Shown here piece by piece: positions 1-8,160 of a stretch of 64,000 nt of DNA. A program made the translations under genes and the position numbers. Each line of letters opens with the position of its first letter. The stretch's first letter is position 1. Location of the stretch: the NCBI RefSeq assembly GCF_016765655.2, contig NZ_CP086106.1, forward strand, positions 1,548,501 through 1,612,500, in the 5' to 3' direction. The DNA comes from Skermanella mucosa. Its GTDB lineage: Bacteria > Pseudomonadota > Alphaproteobacteria > Azospirillales > Azospirillaceae. A model generated the notes under the pieces. That model did no database searches. It worked only from the letters and a program-made list of their open reading frames with translations, and was not told the origin of the DNA.

Positions 1-136
1 CGATGCCGGGTGCCTGGGCGATCCGGGCGCCCTCCGGGTTGGAGAGAGGTTCGCCGGCCAGCAGGTTCATCGCCGAGGTGCAGCCGGTGGCGGATATCAG
101 GACGGCGCCGAGCGCCGCCAGCAGGAACTTGGGCAT
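1..136 (-). CDS. Lipoprotein, N-terminal part (runs off window start)
   Basis: Only the first 45 codons are inside the window. They read as a signal peptide with a hydrophobic core (LLAALGAVLISATG) followed by Cys at about residue 19, a type II (lipoprotein) signal, so the product is probably a periplasm-facing lipoprotein. The mature part visible here (CTSAMNLLAGEPLSNPEG) is not diagnostic of a family. The start lies 3 bases after the stop of the upstream amidohydrolase gene on the same strand, so the two are probably co-transcribed. Confidence 0.6.
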   Translation of the reverse strand, partial: MPKFLLAALGAVLISATGCTSAMNLLAGEPLSNPEGARIAQAPGI

Positions 137-139
137 GGG

Positions 140-1321
140 TCAGGCGACTCGCGGCAGGGCGGTTTCGACCAGCTTGGCCCAGTAGCTGGCGCCGATCGGC
201 AGGATCCCGTCGTTGAAGTCATAGCGCGGGTTGTGGACCATGCAGCCGCTCGGGCCGCCTGCCTGGCCGATCCAGACATAGGAACCCGGCCGCTCGTTCA
301 GCATGAAGGCGAAATCCTCCGCCCCCATGCTGGGCGCGGGATCATGGATCACCTGGGCTTCGCCGACCACGTCGGCCGCGACCCGGGCGGCGAAATCGGT
401 CTCGGCGGCGGTGTTGACCGTGGCCGGGTAGTTCCGCCGGTAATCCACCTCCGCCACCGCGCCGAAGGCTTCCGCCGTGGCCGTCGCGACGCGCTTCAGG
501 CCGGCTTCGACGTGGTCCTGCACGGCGGTCTCGAAGGTCCTGACGGTGCCGCTCAGCACCACCTCCGCCGGGATCACGTTGTAGGCGGCGCCCCCGTGGA
601 TCTGGGTCACGCTGACCACGGCCGAGCGCAGGGGGTCGGTGTTGCGGCTGACCAGGCTCTGCAGCGCCGTCACCACATGGGCCGCGACCACCACCGGGTC
701 GACGCCGTGGTGGGGCATGGCGCCGTGCGCGCCGTGGCCGCGCACCCGGATGTCGAACTGATCGGCCGCGGCCATGATCGGCCCGGTGCGGACCGCGATC
801 GAGCCGGCCGGCATTTCCGGCCAGTTGTGCATCCCGTAGACCTCTCGGGCCGGGAACAGGTCGAACAGCCCCTCCTGCACCATCTTCTGGGCGCCGCCCT
901 TGCCCTCTTCCGCGGGCTGGAAGATGAAATGGACCGTGCCGTCGAAGTTCCGGGTTTCCGCCAGGTACCTCGCCGCTCCCAGCAGCATGGCGGTGTGGCC
1001 GTCATGGCCGCAGCCATGCATCTTTCCCGGCACCGTGGACGCATGCGGGAAGTCGTTCTCCTCCTGCATGTTCAGCGCGTCCATGTCGGCGCGCAGTGCT
1101 ATCACCCTGTCGGCCCCGGATGCGCCGCCGGCCTTCAGGGTGCCGACGACCCCGGTGCCGCCCAGTCCCCGATGGACAGCGATGCCCCATTCCTCCAGCT
1201 TCGCCGCGACGATGCCGGAGGTGCGGAATTCCTCGAAGGCGGTCTCCGGATGGGCATGAAGATCGCGCCGCCAGGCGGTCATCTCGTCGTGGAAATCGGC
1301 GATGCGATTGATGATCGGCAT
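140..1321 (-). CDS. M20 family metal-dependent amidohydrolase
   Basis: A 393-residue zinc-peptidase-like hydrolase of the M20D group (hippurate hydrolase / N-acyl-amino-acid amidohydrolase / IAA-amino-acid hydrolase relatives), which cleave N-acyl or N-carbamoyl amino acids in the cytoplasm. Visible motifs: RADMDAL and MHGCGHDGH around residues 75-108 (metal ligands), AEEGKGG near 135, a dimerisation-domain segment with RGHGAHGAMPHHGVDP near 195-210, and GAEDFAFM near 335. The length is normal for the family. The exact substrate cannot be read from the sequence. A lipoprotein gene follows 3 bases downstream. The ribokinase gene lies 58 bases upstream on the same strand. Confidence 0.9.
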   Translation of the reverse strand: MPIINRIADFHDEMTAWRRDLHAHPETAFEEFRTSGIVAAKLEEWGIAVHRGLGGTGVVGTLKAGGASGADRVIALRADMDALNMQEENDFPHASTVPGKMHGCGHDGHTAMLLGAARYLAETRNFDGTVHFIFQPAEEGKGGAQKMVQEGLFDLFPAREVYGMHNWPEMPAGSIAVRTGPIMAAADQFDIRVRGHGAHGAMPHHGVDPVVVAAHVVTALQSLVSRNTDPLRSAVVSVTQIHGGAAYNVIPAEVVLSGTVRTFETAVQDHVEAGLKRVATATAEAFGAVAEVDYRRNYPATVNTAAETDFAARVAADVVGEAQVIHDPAPSMGAEDFAFMLNERPGSYVWIGQAGGPSGCMVHNPRYDFNDGILPIGASYWAKLVETALPRVA

Positions 1322-1379
1322 GTATCGTCTCGGTTCGAATCAGGGAGTCCGCACCCGCACGTTAGCAGAGAGAAGCGGG

Positions 1380-2306
1380 TCAGGACAGCCGCAGCGGTGC
1401 GGAAACCTCGGCCAGACGCGCCTCGATCGCCTCGGCGGTCGGCAGGCTCTCCTGCGCGCCCAGGCCCAGGCAGGCGATCGAGGCCCCGACGCTGGCCCGG
1501 TGCAGGGCCTCGTCCGGAGTGGCGCCGCCGTCGAGCGCCGCCGTGAGGATGCCGCAGAAGGCGTCGCCCGCCCCGGTGGTGTCGACCGGGTGAATCTTCA
1601 GCGGCGCGGCCGTCCACAGCGAGCCGCCCGATTCGGCCATCAGCGCGCCGGCGCCGCCCAGGGTCACCACGCAGGTGACGCCGCAGGTGCGGGCGAGGTC
1701 GCGGGCGAGCCCGGTCGCCGAACTGGCGGAAAGCTCCAGCCGCTCGGCGATCTCGGCGGCCTCGTGCTCGTTGACCACCAGGATGTCGATCAGCTTCAGG
1801 ATGTCCGGCGGCACGTCGGCGGCCGGCGCCACGTTCAGGACGGTGCGGGCGCCCAGCGCGCGGGCGCGCCGGATCAGCGCCCAGTTCTGCTCCGCCGGCA
1901 CCTCCATCTGCATCAGCACGGTGACGCCCGCGCCGAGCCTGTCGTCGGCGACATGGTCGGCCGACGCCGACAGGTTGGCACCGCTGGCGACCGAGATGAA
2001 GTTCTCTCCGTCGCCGTCGACGCAGATCATGGCGCAACCGGTCGCCGTCTCCGTCACCTGGATGCCCGAGGTGTCGACCCCGTTGCGCACCAGGTTCTCG
2101 ACCAGGGTCGAGCCGAAGGCATCGGGACCGATGCAGCCGGCCATGGCGACCGCGGCACCGGCGCGGGCCGCCGCGATCGCCTGGTTGTTGCCCTTGCCGC
2201 CCGGCTTCAGCTGGTAGGCGGGGCAAAGGACCGTTTCTCCCGGTTTCGGTAGCGAGGGGACCGTCATCACGAGGTCCATGTTGAGCGAGCCGAAAACCAG
2301 AATCAT
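1380..2306 (-). CDS. rbsK: Ribokinase (PfkB family)
   Basis: A 308-residue PfkB-family sugar kinase, most like ribokinase, phosphorylating D-ribose to ribose 5-phosphate with ATP. The N terminus carries the substrate-binding pattern GSLNMDLV and, near residues 37-45, GGKGNNQA. Near residues 240-250 the family signature DTTGAGDAFCG holds the catalytic Asp and anion hole. Length and motif order are those of typical RbsK. There is no ribose transporter or RbsR next to it. It lies between an M20 amidohydrolase and a universal stress protein on the same strand. Another PfkB specificity is possible but less likely because of the GGKGNNQA loop. Confidence 0.88.
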   Translation of the reverse strand: MILVFGSLNMDLVMTVPSLPKPGETVLCPAYQLKPGGKGNNQAIAAARAGAAVAMAGCIGPDAFGSTLVENLVRNGVDTSGIQVTETATGCAMICVDGDGENFISVASGANLSASADHVADDRLGAGVTVLMQMEVPAEQNWALIRRARALGARTVLNVAPAADVPPDILKLIDILVVNEHEAAEIAERLELSASSATGLARDLARTCGVTCVVTLGGAGALMAESGGSLWTAAPLKIHPVDTTGAGDAFCGILTAALDGGATPDEALHRASVGASIACLGLGAQESLPTAEAIEARLAEVSAPLRLS

Positions 2307-2351
2307 GGGGGTCCCAATCCGAAATGCGCGTCGGTGCCGGACCGGGGCCGC

Positions 2352-3191
2352 TCAGTGGGAGAACAGCACCGGTATGGTCATGTGCTGCATAATATGCCGC
2401 GTCACGCCGCCCAACACCAGTTCGCGCAACCGCGACCGGCCATAGGCTCCCATGACCAGCAGGTCGGCCGACGCGTCGGTCACGTAGTTCAGGATCATGT
2501 CGCCGGGATCCATCCCGCGGGCATTGACGTGGTCGGCCGTGACCGCCACGCCGTGGCGCGCCAGATGCAGGCTGATATCGGCCCCGGGCTCGTCGCCCAG
2601 CCCGTTCATGCCGGTCTTCGGGTTGACCGCCAGGACGCTGACCTTCTTCGCGGTCTCCAGGAACGGCAGGGCGTCGTTAACCGCGCGCGCGGCCTCGCGG
2701 CTGGCGTTCCAGCCGACCACCACCTGCTCGCCGATGGTCGGGAACTTCCCGGCATAAGGCACCATCAGCACCGGCCGGCCGCAATCGAACAGGACGTCCT
2801 CCGGATGGACCGGCGGCACGTCGCGGTTCCGGTCGGGGTCGATCTGGCCCAGGATCACGAGGTCGGCGTAGCGGCCGACGATCCCCGTCACCTCCGTCGG
2901 GTCGCCGCGCAGGGGCCGCCACTCCGCCCGGGAGCCGATCCCGGCCAGTTCGACCCGCTGGCGGAACAGGTCGGCCGCCTGGTCGGCGATCTCCTGCGCC
3001 ATGCGCCGCTGAAGGGCGATCACGCTGTCGCCCAGTTCGCCGGCGACATAGCTCGGCAGCGCCGGCGGGGCCGATACGAACAGGCCCGTCAGGTGGGCGT
3101 CGTGCCGGGCGGCCAGCATGGCCGCGGCGTCGATCCGCGCCGCGGCCGGCTTGTTGGTGTCGACGACGACCATCAGGTTCTTGAGCGCCAT
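2352..3191 (-). CDS. Universal stress protein, tandem UspA domains
   Basis: 279 residues covering two UspA-like alpha/beta domains. The first begins ALKNLMVVVDTNKPA. The second ends with the ATP-binding type signature GAYGRSRLRELVLGGVTRHI, followed by HMTIPVLFSH, the standard Usp C terminus. The G-2x-G-9x-G(S/T) pattern is partly kept in the second domain and not obvious in the first, as is usual for tandem Usps. The start is supported by GGGGGAGAAATTCC just upstream of ATG. The protein is a cytoplasmic stress-response nucleotide-binding factor. Its precise role is unknown. Confidence 0.87.
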   Translation of the reverse strand: MALKNLMVVVDTNKPAAARIDAAAMLAARHDAHLTGLFVSAPPALPSYVAGELGDSVIALQRRMAQEIADQAADLFRQRVELAGIGSRAEWRPLRGDPTEVTGIVGRYADLVILGQIDPDRNRDVPPVHPEDVLFDCGRPVLMVPYAGKFPTIGEQVVVGWNASREAARAVNDALPFLETAKKVSVLAVNPKTGMNGLGDEPGADISLHLARHGVAVTADHVNARGMDPGDMILNYVTDASADLLVMGAYGRSRLRELVLGGVTRHIMQHMTIPVLFSH

Positions 3192-3368
3192 GGAATTTCT
3201 CCCCCTCTTCTGGTTCCGTCACGAATCGGCGTGACCGGCTTTCCTGTCGCATCGGCAGCATCCCCCCATGGACGGACCTGTTCATTGATCAGGATCAAGA
3301 AGGGTGGTCGGGGGAGGGGCGGCGTCCCGCCGCCCATGGTGCGCGAGACGCGCACCCTCCCGTCAGGA

Positions 3369-4430
3369 TTAGCCTGCCGCCGACATCGCCTCCGGCGGCT
3401 CGACGCCGAAACGGGCCGCCCAGGGTTCCAGGGACTCGCCGATGCCGGCGTAGAGGTCGACGCCGTTGCGCAGCTGCTCCGCGCGGCGCTTCAGCCCGCC
3501 TTCGCCGGGCAAACGGACCGGCGGGGCGCCGGGGCGCGGCGGGATGGAATGCGCCTTGTCGGCCAGCCAGCCCGTCTCGCGCAGGAAGGCGTCGCGCCCG
3601 CCGAACGCGTCCGGGTCGAACACCTGCAGGAACACCGAGGCGCCCCAGCCGGTGGCGCCGTCGGCCCGGCCGTAGCCGCCCAGCGCCGAGGTCATCATCT
3701 CGATCATCAGCCCCAGCGCGTAGCCCTTGTGCCCGAGGTCGAGCCCGCCGAGCGGCAGGATCGCGCCGGGCGGATCGGCGAAATAGGCCGAGGCGTCGGC
3801 GGTCGGCTCGCCGTGCCCGTCGATCAGCCAGGGGTGGGGCAGGGGCTTGCCCTCCGCATGGCAGCGGTTGGTCAGGCCGTTGGTGGTGGTCGACATGCTG
3901 ACGTCCAGCAGCACCGGCCCGCTGGTGGTCGGCCAGCCCGCGGCCAGCGGGTTAGGGGTCATCAGCCGGCCGATGCCGCCGTGCGGCGTGACGCTGGCGC
4001 CCGCCGGGTCGGAACTGGCCAGGATGATCGCGAGTCCCCGGTCGGTGGCACGCTTCAGGTAGGCCGCGAGGCAGGCGATGTGGTGGCTTCGGCGAATCAC
4101 CACCGTGGCCGTGCCGTACTGGACCGCCCGCTGGCTGGCGAGGTCGAGCGCCTGGACGACCAGCCAGGGGCCGGGCAGGCGACGGCCGTCCCAGGTGACG
4201 GCGGGGCCGGTGTCGGCCAGGGTTTCCGGGTCGCCCGACACCGTCATATCGCCGGAGTCGATCTCCTTCAGATAGCCGGGCAGCAGTTGCAGGCCGTGGG
4301 TGGTGTGGCCGAACAGGTCCCCTTCCACCAGGATCTCGGCGACGGTCCGGGCGCGGGCGGGCGACAGGCCGGCGGCCTGAAGCAGGGCGGCGGCGTAGCC
4401 GACCAGTTTGTCCGCGGCGAAGCGGGGCAT
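3369..4430 (-). CDS. Malate/L-lactate dehydrogenase family oxidoreductase
   Basis: 353 residues of the Ldh2/YlbC/ComC-type NAD(P)-dependent dehydrogenase family, unrelated to classical MDH/LDH. Members oxidise L-lactate, malate, ureidoglycolate, sulfolactate or related 2-hydroxyacids. Diagnostic segments are GHTTHGLQLLPGYL, VIRRSHHIACLAAY, a PNPLAAGWPT loop, and the GHKGYALGLMIEMM motif near residue 235. The start at 4430 is chosen because AGGAGGAACTGTC directly precedes it. An in-frame start at 4535 would add 35 uncharacteristic residues. It is divergent from an SMP-30 lactonase / 2-hydroxyacid dehydrogenase pair, which suggests a sugar-acid or hydroxyacid catabolic locus. The substrate is unknown. 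Confidence 0.85.
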   Translation of the reverse strand: MPRFAADKLVGYAAALLQAAGLSPARARTVAEILVEGDLFGHTTHGLQLLPGYLKEIDSGDMTVSGDPETLADTGPAVTWDGRRLPGPWLVVQALDLASQRAVQYGTATVVIRRSHHIACLAAYLKRATDRGLAIILASSDPAGASVTPHGGIGRLMTPNPLAAGWPTTSGPVLLDVSMSTTTNGLTNRCHAEGKPLPHPWLIDGHGEPTADASAYFADPPGAILPLGGLDLGHKGYALGLMIEMMTSALGGYGRADGATGWGASVFLQVFDPDAFGGRDAFLRETGWLADKAHSIPPRPGAPPVRLPGEGGLKRRAEQLRNGVDLYAGIGESLEPWAARFGVEPPEAMSAAG

Positions 4431-4551
4431 GACAGTTCCTCCTGGATATCCTGCGTTCTTCAGGGTGTGCTTTTCGAGGGTTGACGGGACCCATGGGGCA
4501 GCGGATCGTTCGTCATGACAACAAAAATCCGACATTCGGGGGGATCAGGCC

Positions 4552-5460
4552 ATGGATCGTGCTTTCGAAATCATCGACGAGCGCTTCAAGCGCTACGCGC
4601 TCGGCAACGTTTTCGTCGAGCGCCTTCACACCGGGATGCGCTGGGCGGAGGGGCCGGTCTGGTTCGGCGACGCCGGACAGCTTCTGTGGAGCGACATCCC
4701 CAACAACCGGATCATGCGGTGGGTCGAAGGCGGCGGAGTCAGTGTCTTCCGCAGCCCGTCCAACTTCTCCAACGGCAACACCCGCGACCGGCAGGGGCGG
4801 CTGGTCACCTGCGAGCACGGCGCGCGGCGGGTCACCCGGACCGAGCATGACGGCACGGTCACCGTGCTGGCCGACAGCTACCAGGGGCGCCGGCTGAACT
4901 CGCCCAACGACGTGGTGGTGAAGTCGGACGGCTCCGTCTGGTTCACCGACCCGCCCTACGGCATCCTGACCGACTACGAGGGCCACCGGTCCGAGATGGA
5001 GCAGGACGGCTGCCACGTCTACCGGATCGATCCCGAAACGGGGCAGGTGACGGTGGCGGCGGACGATTTCGACAAGCCGAACGGCATCGCCTTCTCCCCC
5101 GACGAGCACATCCTCTACGTCGCCGACACGGGCGCCTCGCACCGCAAGGACGGTCCGCACCATATCCGGGCCTTCACCGTGTCCCAGTCCGGCACCCTGT
5201 CCGGCGGGGAGGTGTTCGCCACCATCCAGCCGGGGCTGGCGGACGGCTTCCGCCTGGACACGGACGGCAATGTCTGGACCAGCGCCGGCGACGGGGTCCA
5301 TTGCTATTCGCCCAACGGCGACCTGATCGGCAAGGTGCTGGTCCCGGAGGTGGTCTCCAACCTGGCGTTCGGCGGGCCGAAGCGGAACCGGCTCTTCATC
5401 ACCGCCACGACGTCGCTCTACAGCGTCTATGTCGGCGCGAACGGCGCCGGGCCGTTCTAA
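4552..5460 (+). CDS. SMP-30/gluconolactonase family lactonase
   Basis: 302-residue six-bladed beta-propeller of the SMP-30/gluconolaconase/LRE family, calcium- or zinc-dependent lactonases hydrolysing sugar lactones to acids. Metal-site and family motifs are visible: WAEGPVWFGD near the N terminus (metal Glu), SNFSNGNTRDRQGRL, RRLNSPNDVVVKSDGS near residues 110-125 (metal Asn), KPNGIAFSPDE near 180, and LADGFRLDTDGNVWTS near 225 (metal Asp). The gene begins 121 bases from the divergent malate/lactate-type dehydrogenase and is followed 16 bases later by a 2-hydroxyacid dehydrogenase, so an operon is likely. The natural lactone cannot be read from sequence. Confidence 0.88.
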   Translation: MDRAFEIIDERFKRYALGNVFVERLHTGMRWAEGPVWFGDAGQLLWSDIPNNRIMRWVEGGGVSVFRSPSNFSNGNTRDRQGRLVTCEHGARRVTRTEHDGTVTVLADSYQGRRLNSPNDVVVKSDGSVWFTDPPYGILTDYEGHRSEMEQDGCHVYRIDPETGQVTVAADDFDKPNGIAFSPDEHILYVADTGASHRKDGPHHIRAFTVSQSGTLSGGEVFATIQPGLADGFRLDTDGNVWTSAGDGVHCYSPNGDLIGKVLVPEVVSNLAFGGPKRNRLFITATTSLYSVYVGANGAGPF

Positions 5461-5476
5461 GGGAAGGCGGGACCGG

Positions 5477-6487
5477 ATGCGTATCCTCATTCCAGACGCG
5501 CAGTTCCTCGACGATGCCGGGATCGAGCGGGCCGCCGCCGGTCCCGGCGTCACGTTCGACGTCCATCGCGCCGTGCGGGAGACCGACGTGCCCGAGGCGA
5601 GCTGGCGCGCCTGCGACGCCGTGATCTGCTACCACGTCATCCAGTACCGTGGCCCCTGCCTGGACTGGCTGGAGCGCTGCCGGGTGATGGTGCGGGCCGG
5701 CGTCGGCTTCGACAACATCGACATCACGGCGGCGGCCGGACGCGGCATTCCGGTCTGCAACGTGCCGGACTACGGCACCACCGACGTCGCCGACCACGCC
5801 ATCGCCATGATGATGACCCTGACCCGCGGGGTGGCGGCCTATGACGCCCAGCTTCGCGCCGACCCGGTCGGAGCCTGGCGGTTCGACACGCCGCCCCTGG
5901 TCCGCCGCCTGCGCGGCCAGACCTTCGGAGTCGTCGGGCTGGGGCGGATCGGGACGGCGGCGGCGCTGCGCGCCCGCGCCTTCGGGATGGACGTGCTGTT
6001 CTACGATCCGGCGCTGCCCTCCGGCGCGGAGCTGTCCTTCGGCTTCGGCCGCACCCGGAACCTGGCCGACCTGATGGCGAGGTCGGACATCGTCAGCCTG
6101 CACTGTCCCCTGACGGGGGAGACGCGCGGAATGATCGGGGCCGAGGCGCTGGCGGCTTCCCGGCCCGGCCAGATCCTGGTGAACACGGCGCGCGGCGCGG
6201 TGGTCGACCTGGACGCCCTGTTCCAGGCGCTGAAGGCCGGCAGGCTGGCCGGGGCCGCGCTGGACGTGCTGCCGGTCGAGCCGGCGGAGCCGGACCATCC
6301 GCTGGTGCGGGCCTGGGTGGCGCAGGAGCCCTGGATCGCCGGCCGCCTGCTGATCAGCCCGCACGCCGCCTTCTACAGCCCGTCGAGCATCGTCGACCTG
6401 CGCCGCAAGTCGGCCGAGACGGCCCTGGCGGCTTTGGCGGGGGAACCGATCAACTGCGTCAACGACGTGGTGCCGCGGCGCGGCTGA
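5477..6487 (+). CDS. D-2-hydroxyacid dehydrogenase (CtBP/phosphoglycerate dehydrogenase-like)
   Basis: 336-residue NAD-dependent D-isomer 2-hydroxyacid dehydrogenase. It has a split substrate-binding domain (about 1-100 and 295-336) around a Rossmann domain with VVGLGRIGTAAALRARAFGMDVLFYDP near residues 155-180. Catalytic elements are Arg in NTARGAVVD near 235, Glu in the LPVEPAEP segment near 265, and His in LISPHAAFYS near 295. The CtBP-like spacing (VPDYGTTDVADHAIAMMM) fits phosphoglycerate-dehydrogenase-like or C-terminal-binding-protein-like members. The start at 5477 follows GGAAGGCGGGACC. The substrate is uncertain. Context with a lactonase suggests a sugar-acid derived hydroxyacid. 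Confidence 0.86.
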   Translation: MRILIPDAQFLDDAGIERAAAGPGVTFDVHRAVRETDVPEASWRACDAVICYHVIQYRGPCLDWLERCRVMVRAGVGFDNIDITAAAGRGIPVCNVPDYGTTDVADHAIAMMMTLTRGVAAYDAQLRADPVGAWRFDTPPLVRRLRGQTFGVVGLGRIGTAAALRARAFGMDVLFYDPALPSGAELSFGFGRTRNLADLMARSDIVSLHCPLTGETRGMIGAEALAASRPGQILVNTARGAVVDLDALFQALKAGRLAGAALDVLPVEPAEPDHPLVRAWVAQEPWIAGRLLISPHAAFYSPSSIVDLRRKSAETALAALAGEPINCVNDVVPRRG

Positions 6488-6498
6488 TGGCGGCACGC

Positions 6499-6545
6499 GA
6501 TCAGGGGCCCGCGATCAGGGTTCCTGATCAGGGCTCCTGATCAGG
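6499..6545. repeat. Tandem GATCAGG repeat array
   Basis: The heptamer GATCAGG begins at 6499, 6513, 6526 and 6539 with 13-14 base periodicity. The last two units are GATCAGGGTTCCT and GATCAGGGCTCCT. The units create overlapping CCTGATCAGG palindromes that can fold as short hairpins. It lies directly after the 2-hydroxyacid dehydrogenase stop, in the gap before a possible small antisense gene. There is no T-run, so it is not a classical terminator. Confidence 0.6.
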
Positions 6546-6699
6546 ATTGCCGTTCGGCGGGCGCCACCGGTTCATGCGGATCGCGCTCGTCGGCATCGGT
6601 TTCCTGCGAAACCGATGCCGACGAGTCGTCGCGGCCCAACTCGGACCGGGCCTGTTCAAGGCTGCGCAAAGGGTTCAAGAGATAACTGCTGACAGGCAT
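6541..6699 (-). CDS. Possible small acidic protein (52 aa)
   Basis: An uninterrupted 53-codon frame on the minus strand encoding a hydrophilic, acidic protein starting MPVSSYLLNPLRSLEQARSE and rich in Ser, Asp and Glu in the middle. GGAG is present about nine bases upstream of ATG, and third positions are mostly G/C, as in real genes nearby. It has no recognised domain. A striking 18-bp-arm inverted repeat lies inside the frame. A plus-strand frame through the same DNA (6547-6747) gives an arginine-rich product without a ribosome site and is less credible. Treat as a tentative gene. Confidence 0.38.
   Translation of the reverse strand: MPVSSYLLNPLRSLEQARSELGRDDSSASVSQETDADERDPHEPVAPAERQS
6586..6625. 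repeat. Perfect 18-bp inverted repeat with 4-base loop
   Basis: Arms at 6586-6603 and 6608-6625 are perfectly complementary (CTCGTCGGCATCGGTTTC and its reverse complement) around the loop CTGC. The folded RNA would be a very stable hairpin on either strand. No T-run follows on either side, so an intrinsic terminator is not indicated. It lies within the possible 52-residue minus-strand frame. Confidence 0.9.
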
Positions 6700-6884
6700 T
6701 CAAAACGGCTCCATGGCAATAGGAGAATGATATCAAGCCGTCGGTAAATGACTGATTAATGACAGGGGTTTAATAATCGGCCCTGCTGGACGCCATGAAA
6801 TAGTCACCATTTCCAGACCGAATCAGGAGGTGCCCCCTGAGGGGTAAGTCTACTACTATCGAAACGATATTCGACAAGTATAGA

Positions 6885-7037
6885 ATGTGGAAATTACTGT
6901 CTCTTGCCCTGGCGACCGCCGCGCTCGTGGTGTTCCATACGCCGATGGCGGCGCTCGCGCTCTTCGGCCTGATCGCGGCCGTTTTCATCGCCACGGTCTT
7001 CGCGTCCACCTCCAGTTCCGGCGAGCGCGAGGTCTGA
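6885..7037 (+). CDS. Possible small two-helix membrane protein (50 aa)
   Basis: A 50-codon frame starting MWKLLSLALATAALVVFHTP. Two hydrophobic stretches, about residues 4-17 and 19-42, would make a hairpin or a single long membrane span, followed by a polar tail ending SSSGEREV. No strong Shine-Dalgarno is seen upstream (CAAGTATAGA), which lowers confidence. Third-position G/C bias fits a coding region. It stands alone between the 2-hydroxyacid dehydrogenase region and a convergent small membrane protein gene. No family recognised. Confidence 0.45.
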   Translation: MWKLLSLALATAALVVFHTPMAALALFGLIAAVFIATVFASTSSSGEREV

Positions 7038-7101
7038 CCGGGGAGGGGCGCGGGCAGGGATTGTTCGTCCCGGCCCCGCCTCCTCCCGATCCGCCGGCCT
7101 T

Positions 7102-7410
7102 CTATTCCGCCGGGTGGTGCGACAGCGCACCCGGCTTGGCGGCCGAAGCCTGCCGGGCCCGCTGCGGCATTCCGGCGCGCAGTACGACCGACGTGCCGAA
7201 CATGATCAGCCCGACCGTGAAGATCAGGACGGATGCCAACGCCGCGAAGGCCGAACGGGTCTGATCCAGCCACAGCATCAGTCCGGCCGCCGCGAAGCAG
7301 GCGAAACCCCCCAGCCCGATCAGGTCCGCCGCCGGTCCGATATTGAAGGGAGTGTTCTTCAACCGTTGCTTGATGTCCTGTGCCCAGGTGCTTGCCGTTG
7401 CGTAAATCAT
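7102..7410 (-). CDS. Small inner-membrane protein of unknown function (102 aa)
   Basis: Predicted 102 residues starting MIYATASTWAQDIKQRLKNT. Two transmembrane segments follow, around residues 30-50 (IGLGGFACFAAAGLMLWL) and 57-78 (FAALASVLIFTVGLIMFG), and then a basic cytoplasm-type tail. The start at 7410 is preferred over an upstream in-frame start at 7485, whose added residues look non-coding. The ribosome site is weak either way. No conserved domain is recognised. The gene is convergent with the 50-residue membrane protein before it and divergent from the coiled-coil gene after it. Confidence 0.6.
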   Translation of the reverse strand: MIYATASTWAQDIKQRLKNTPFNIGPAADLIGLGGFACFAAAGLMLWLDQTRSAFAALASVLIFTVGLIMFGTSVVLRAGMPQRARQASAAKPGALSHHPAE

Positions 7411-7629
7411 GATCTCTGCCCGACCTGTTCCTTGATTTGATTTGCTGTTCACCAGAGTAAGCGCGGTTCGCGTCGCCAGCGTCAAGCCTGTCGGCCGGTA
7501 TAGCCTCCCTGGAAAATGCGGCGGGAACGAGACGCCGAAACATGCCGTGTTTAACTGCTTATTGACTAAGCGGGCCTAAAATTGTCTCCAGCGGGCGGAT
7601 GCGCCGTCACACGGGTATTGGAGAACAAG

Positions 7630-8136
7630 GTGTCTGGCAGTTTCGAAATCCGCCCTCGCGGGGTTGATCTGGATGGTGGAACTTCCGGGGCTCGGCGCCC
7701 GGCGGAGTACCAGCGCGGCAGCGACGACGCCCTTTTCGACGAATTCAACAATACCTTGGCCCGCCTCGAGGGTGCCGGGCGGGACCGGCCCGGCAACAGC
7801 GGGCTGATCACCCAGATCGAGACCCTCGCCGCCGTGGTCGAGCGTCAGGCGCAGGAGCTGCGCGTCGCCCGCTCCGCCGCGTCCAAGCTCGAAGCCGAGA
7901 ACGAGCGCATGCGCCAGATGCTGCGGGCGCTGCTCGCTGCGATCGACGCCGGCGAGACCCGGATCTTCAGCACCGTTGAGCGCGCCGAGCGGCGCCTTCG
8001 GGAGTTGATCGACACCGGCACCGCCATGCCCGACCCCTCGCTCAGCCAGCAGGCGCCGCGCTCTCGCGCCCCGCGCCCGGTCCGCGAACATGAACCGGGC
8101 CTGCCCAGCAGGCCGTCGATCCGGGTGATCGAGTAG
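7630..8136 (+). CDS. Coiled-coil protein of unknown function (168 aa)
   Basis: 168 residues, cytoplasmic, without signal or membrane segments. Residues about 55-125 are a heptad-rich coiled coil (QIETLAAVVERQAQELRVARSAASKLEAENERMRQML), followed by a basic, proline-rich tail ending RPSIRVIE. The GTG start at 7630 is chosen because GGAG lies 7 bases upstream. A TTG at 7582 is in frame but lacks support. Overall appearance (acidic N terminus, coiled coil, flexible tail) suggests a structural or adaptor protein, but no family can be named. It is convergent with the DnaJ-like gene downstream. Confidence 0.65.
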   Translation: MSGSFEIRPRGVDLDGGTSGARRPAEYQRGSDDALFDEFNNTLARLEGAGRDRPGNSGLITQIETLAAVVERQAQELRVARSAASKLEAENERMRQMLRALLAAIDAGETRIFSTVERAERRLRELIDTGTAMPDPSLSQQAPRSRAPRPVREHEPGLPSRPSIRVIE

Positions 8137-8160
8137 TCTCCGGATCGATCCGGCCCGGGA

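Noticed and set aside
2334-4484. Plus-strand open frame of about 716 codons across the Usp and Ldh-type genes
   Set aside because: Antisense shadow of two well-recognised minus-strand genes. Composition (His/Arg/Gly-rich) is typical of GC-rich antisense frames.
6547-6747. Plus-strand 66-codon frame through the 18-bp palindrome
   Set aside because: Arg-rich, no ribosome site; the minus-strand 52-codon frame has better features.
7558-7582. GCTTA-TTGAC-TAAGC inverted repeat before the coiled-coil gene
   Set aside because: Short arms and no second copy; could be a promoter/operator but not enough to call.
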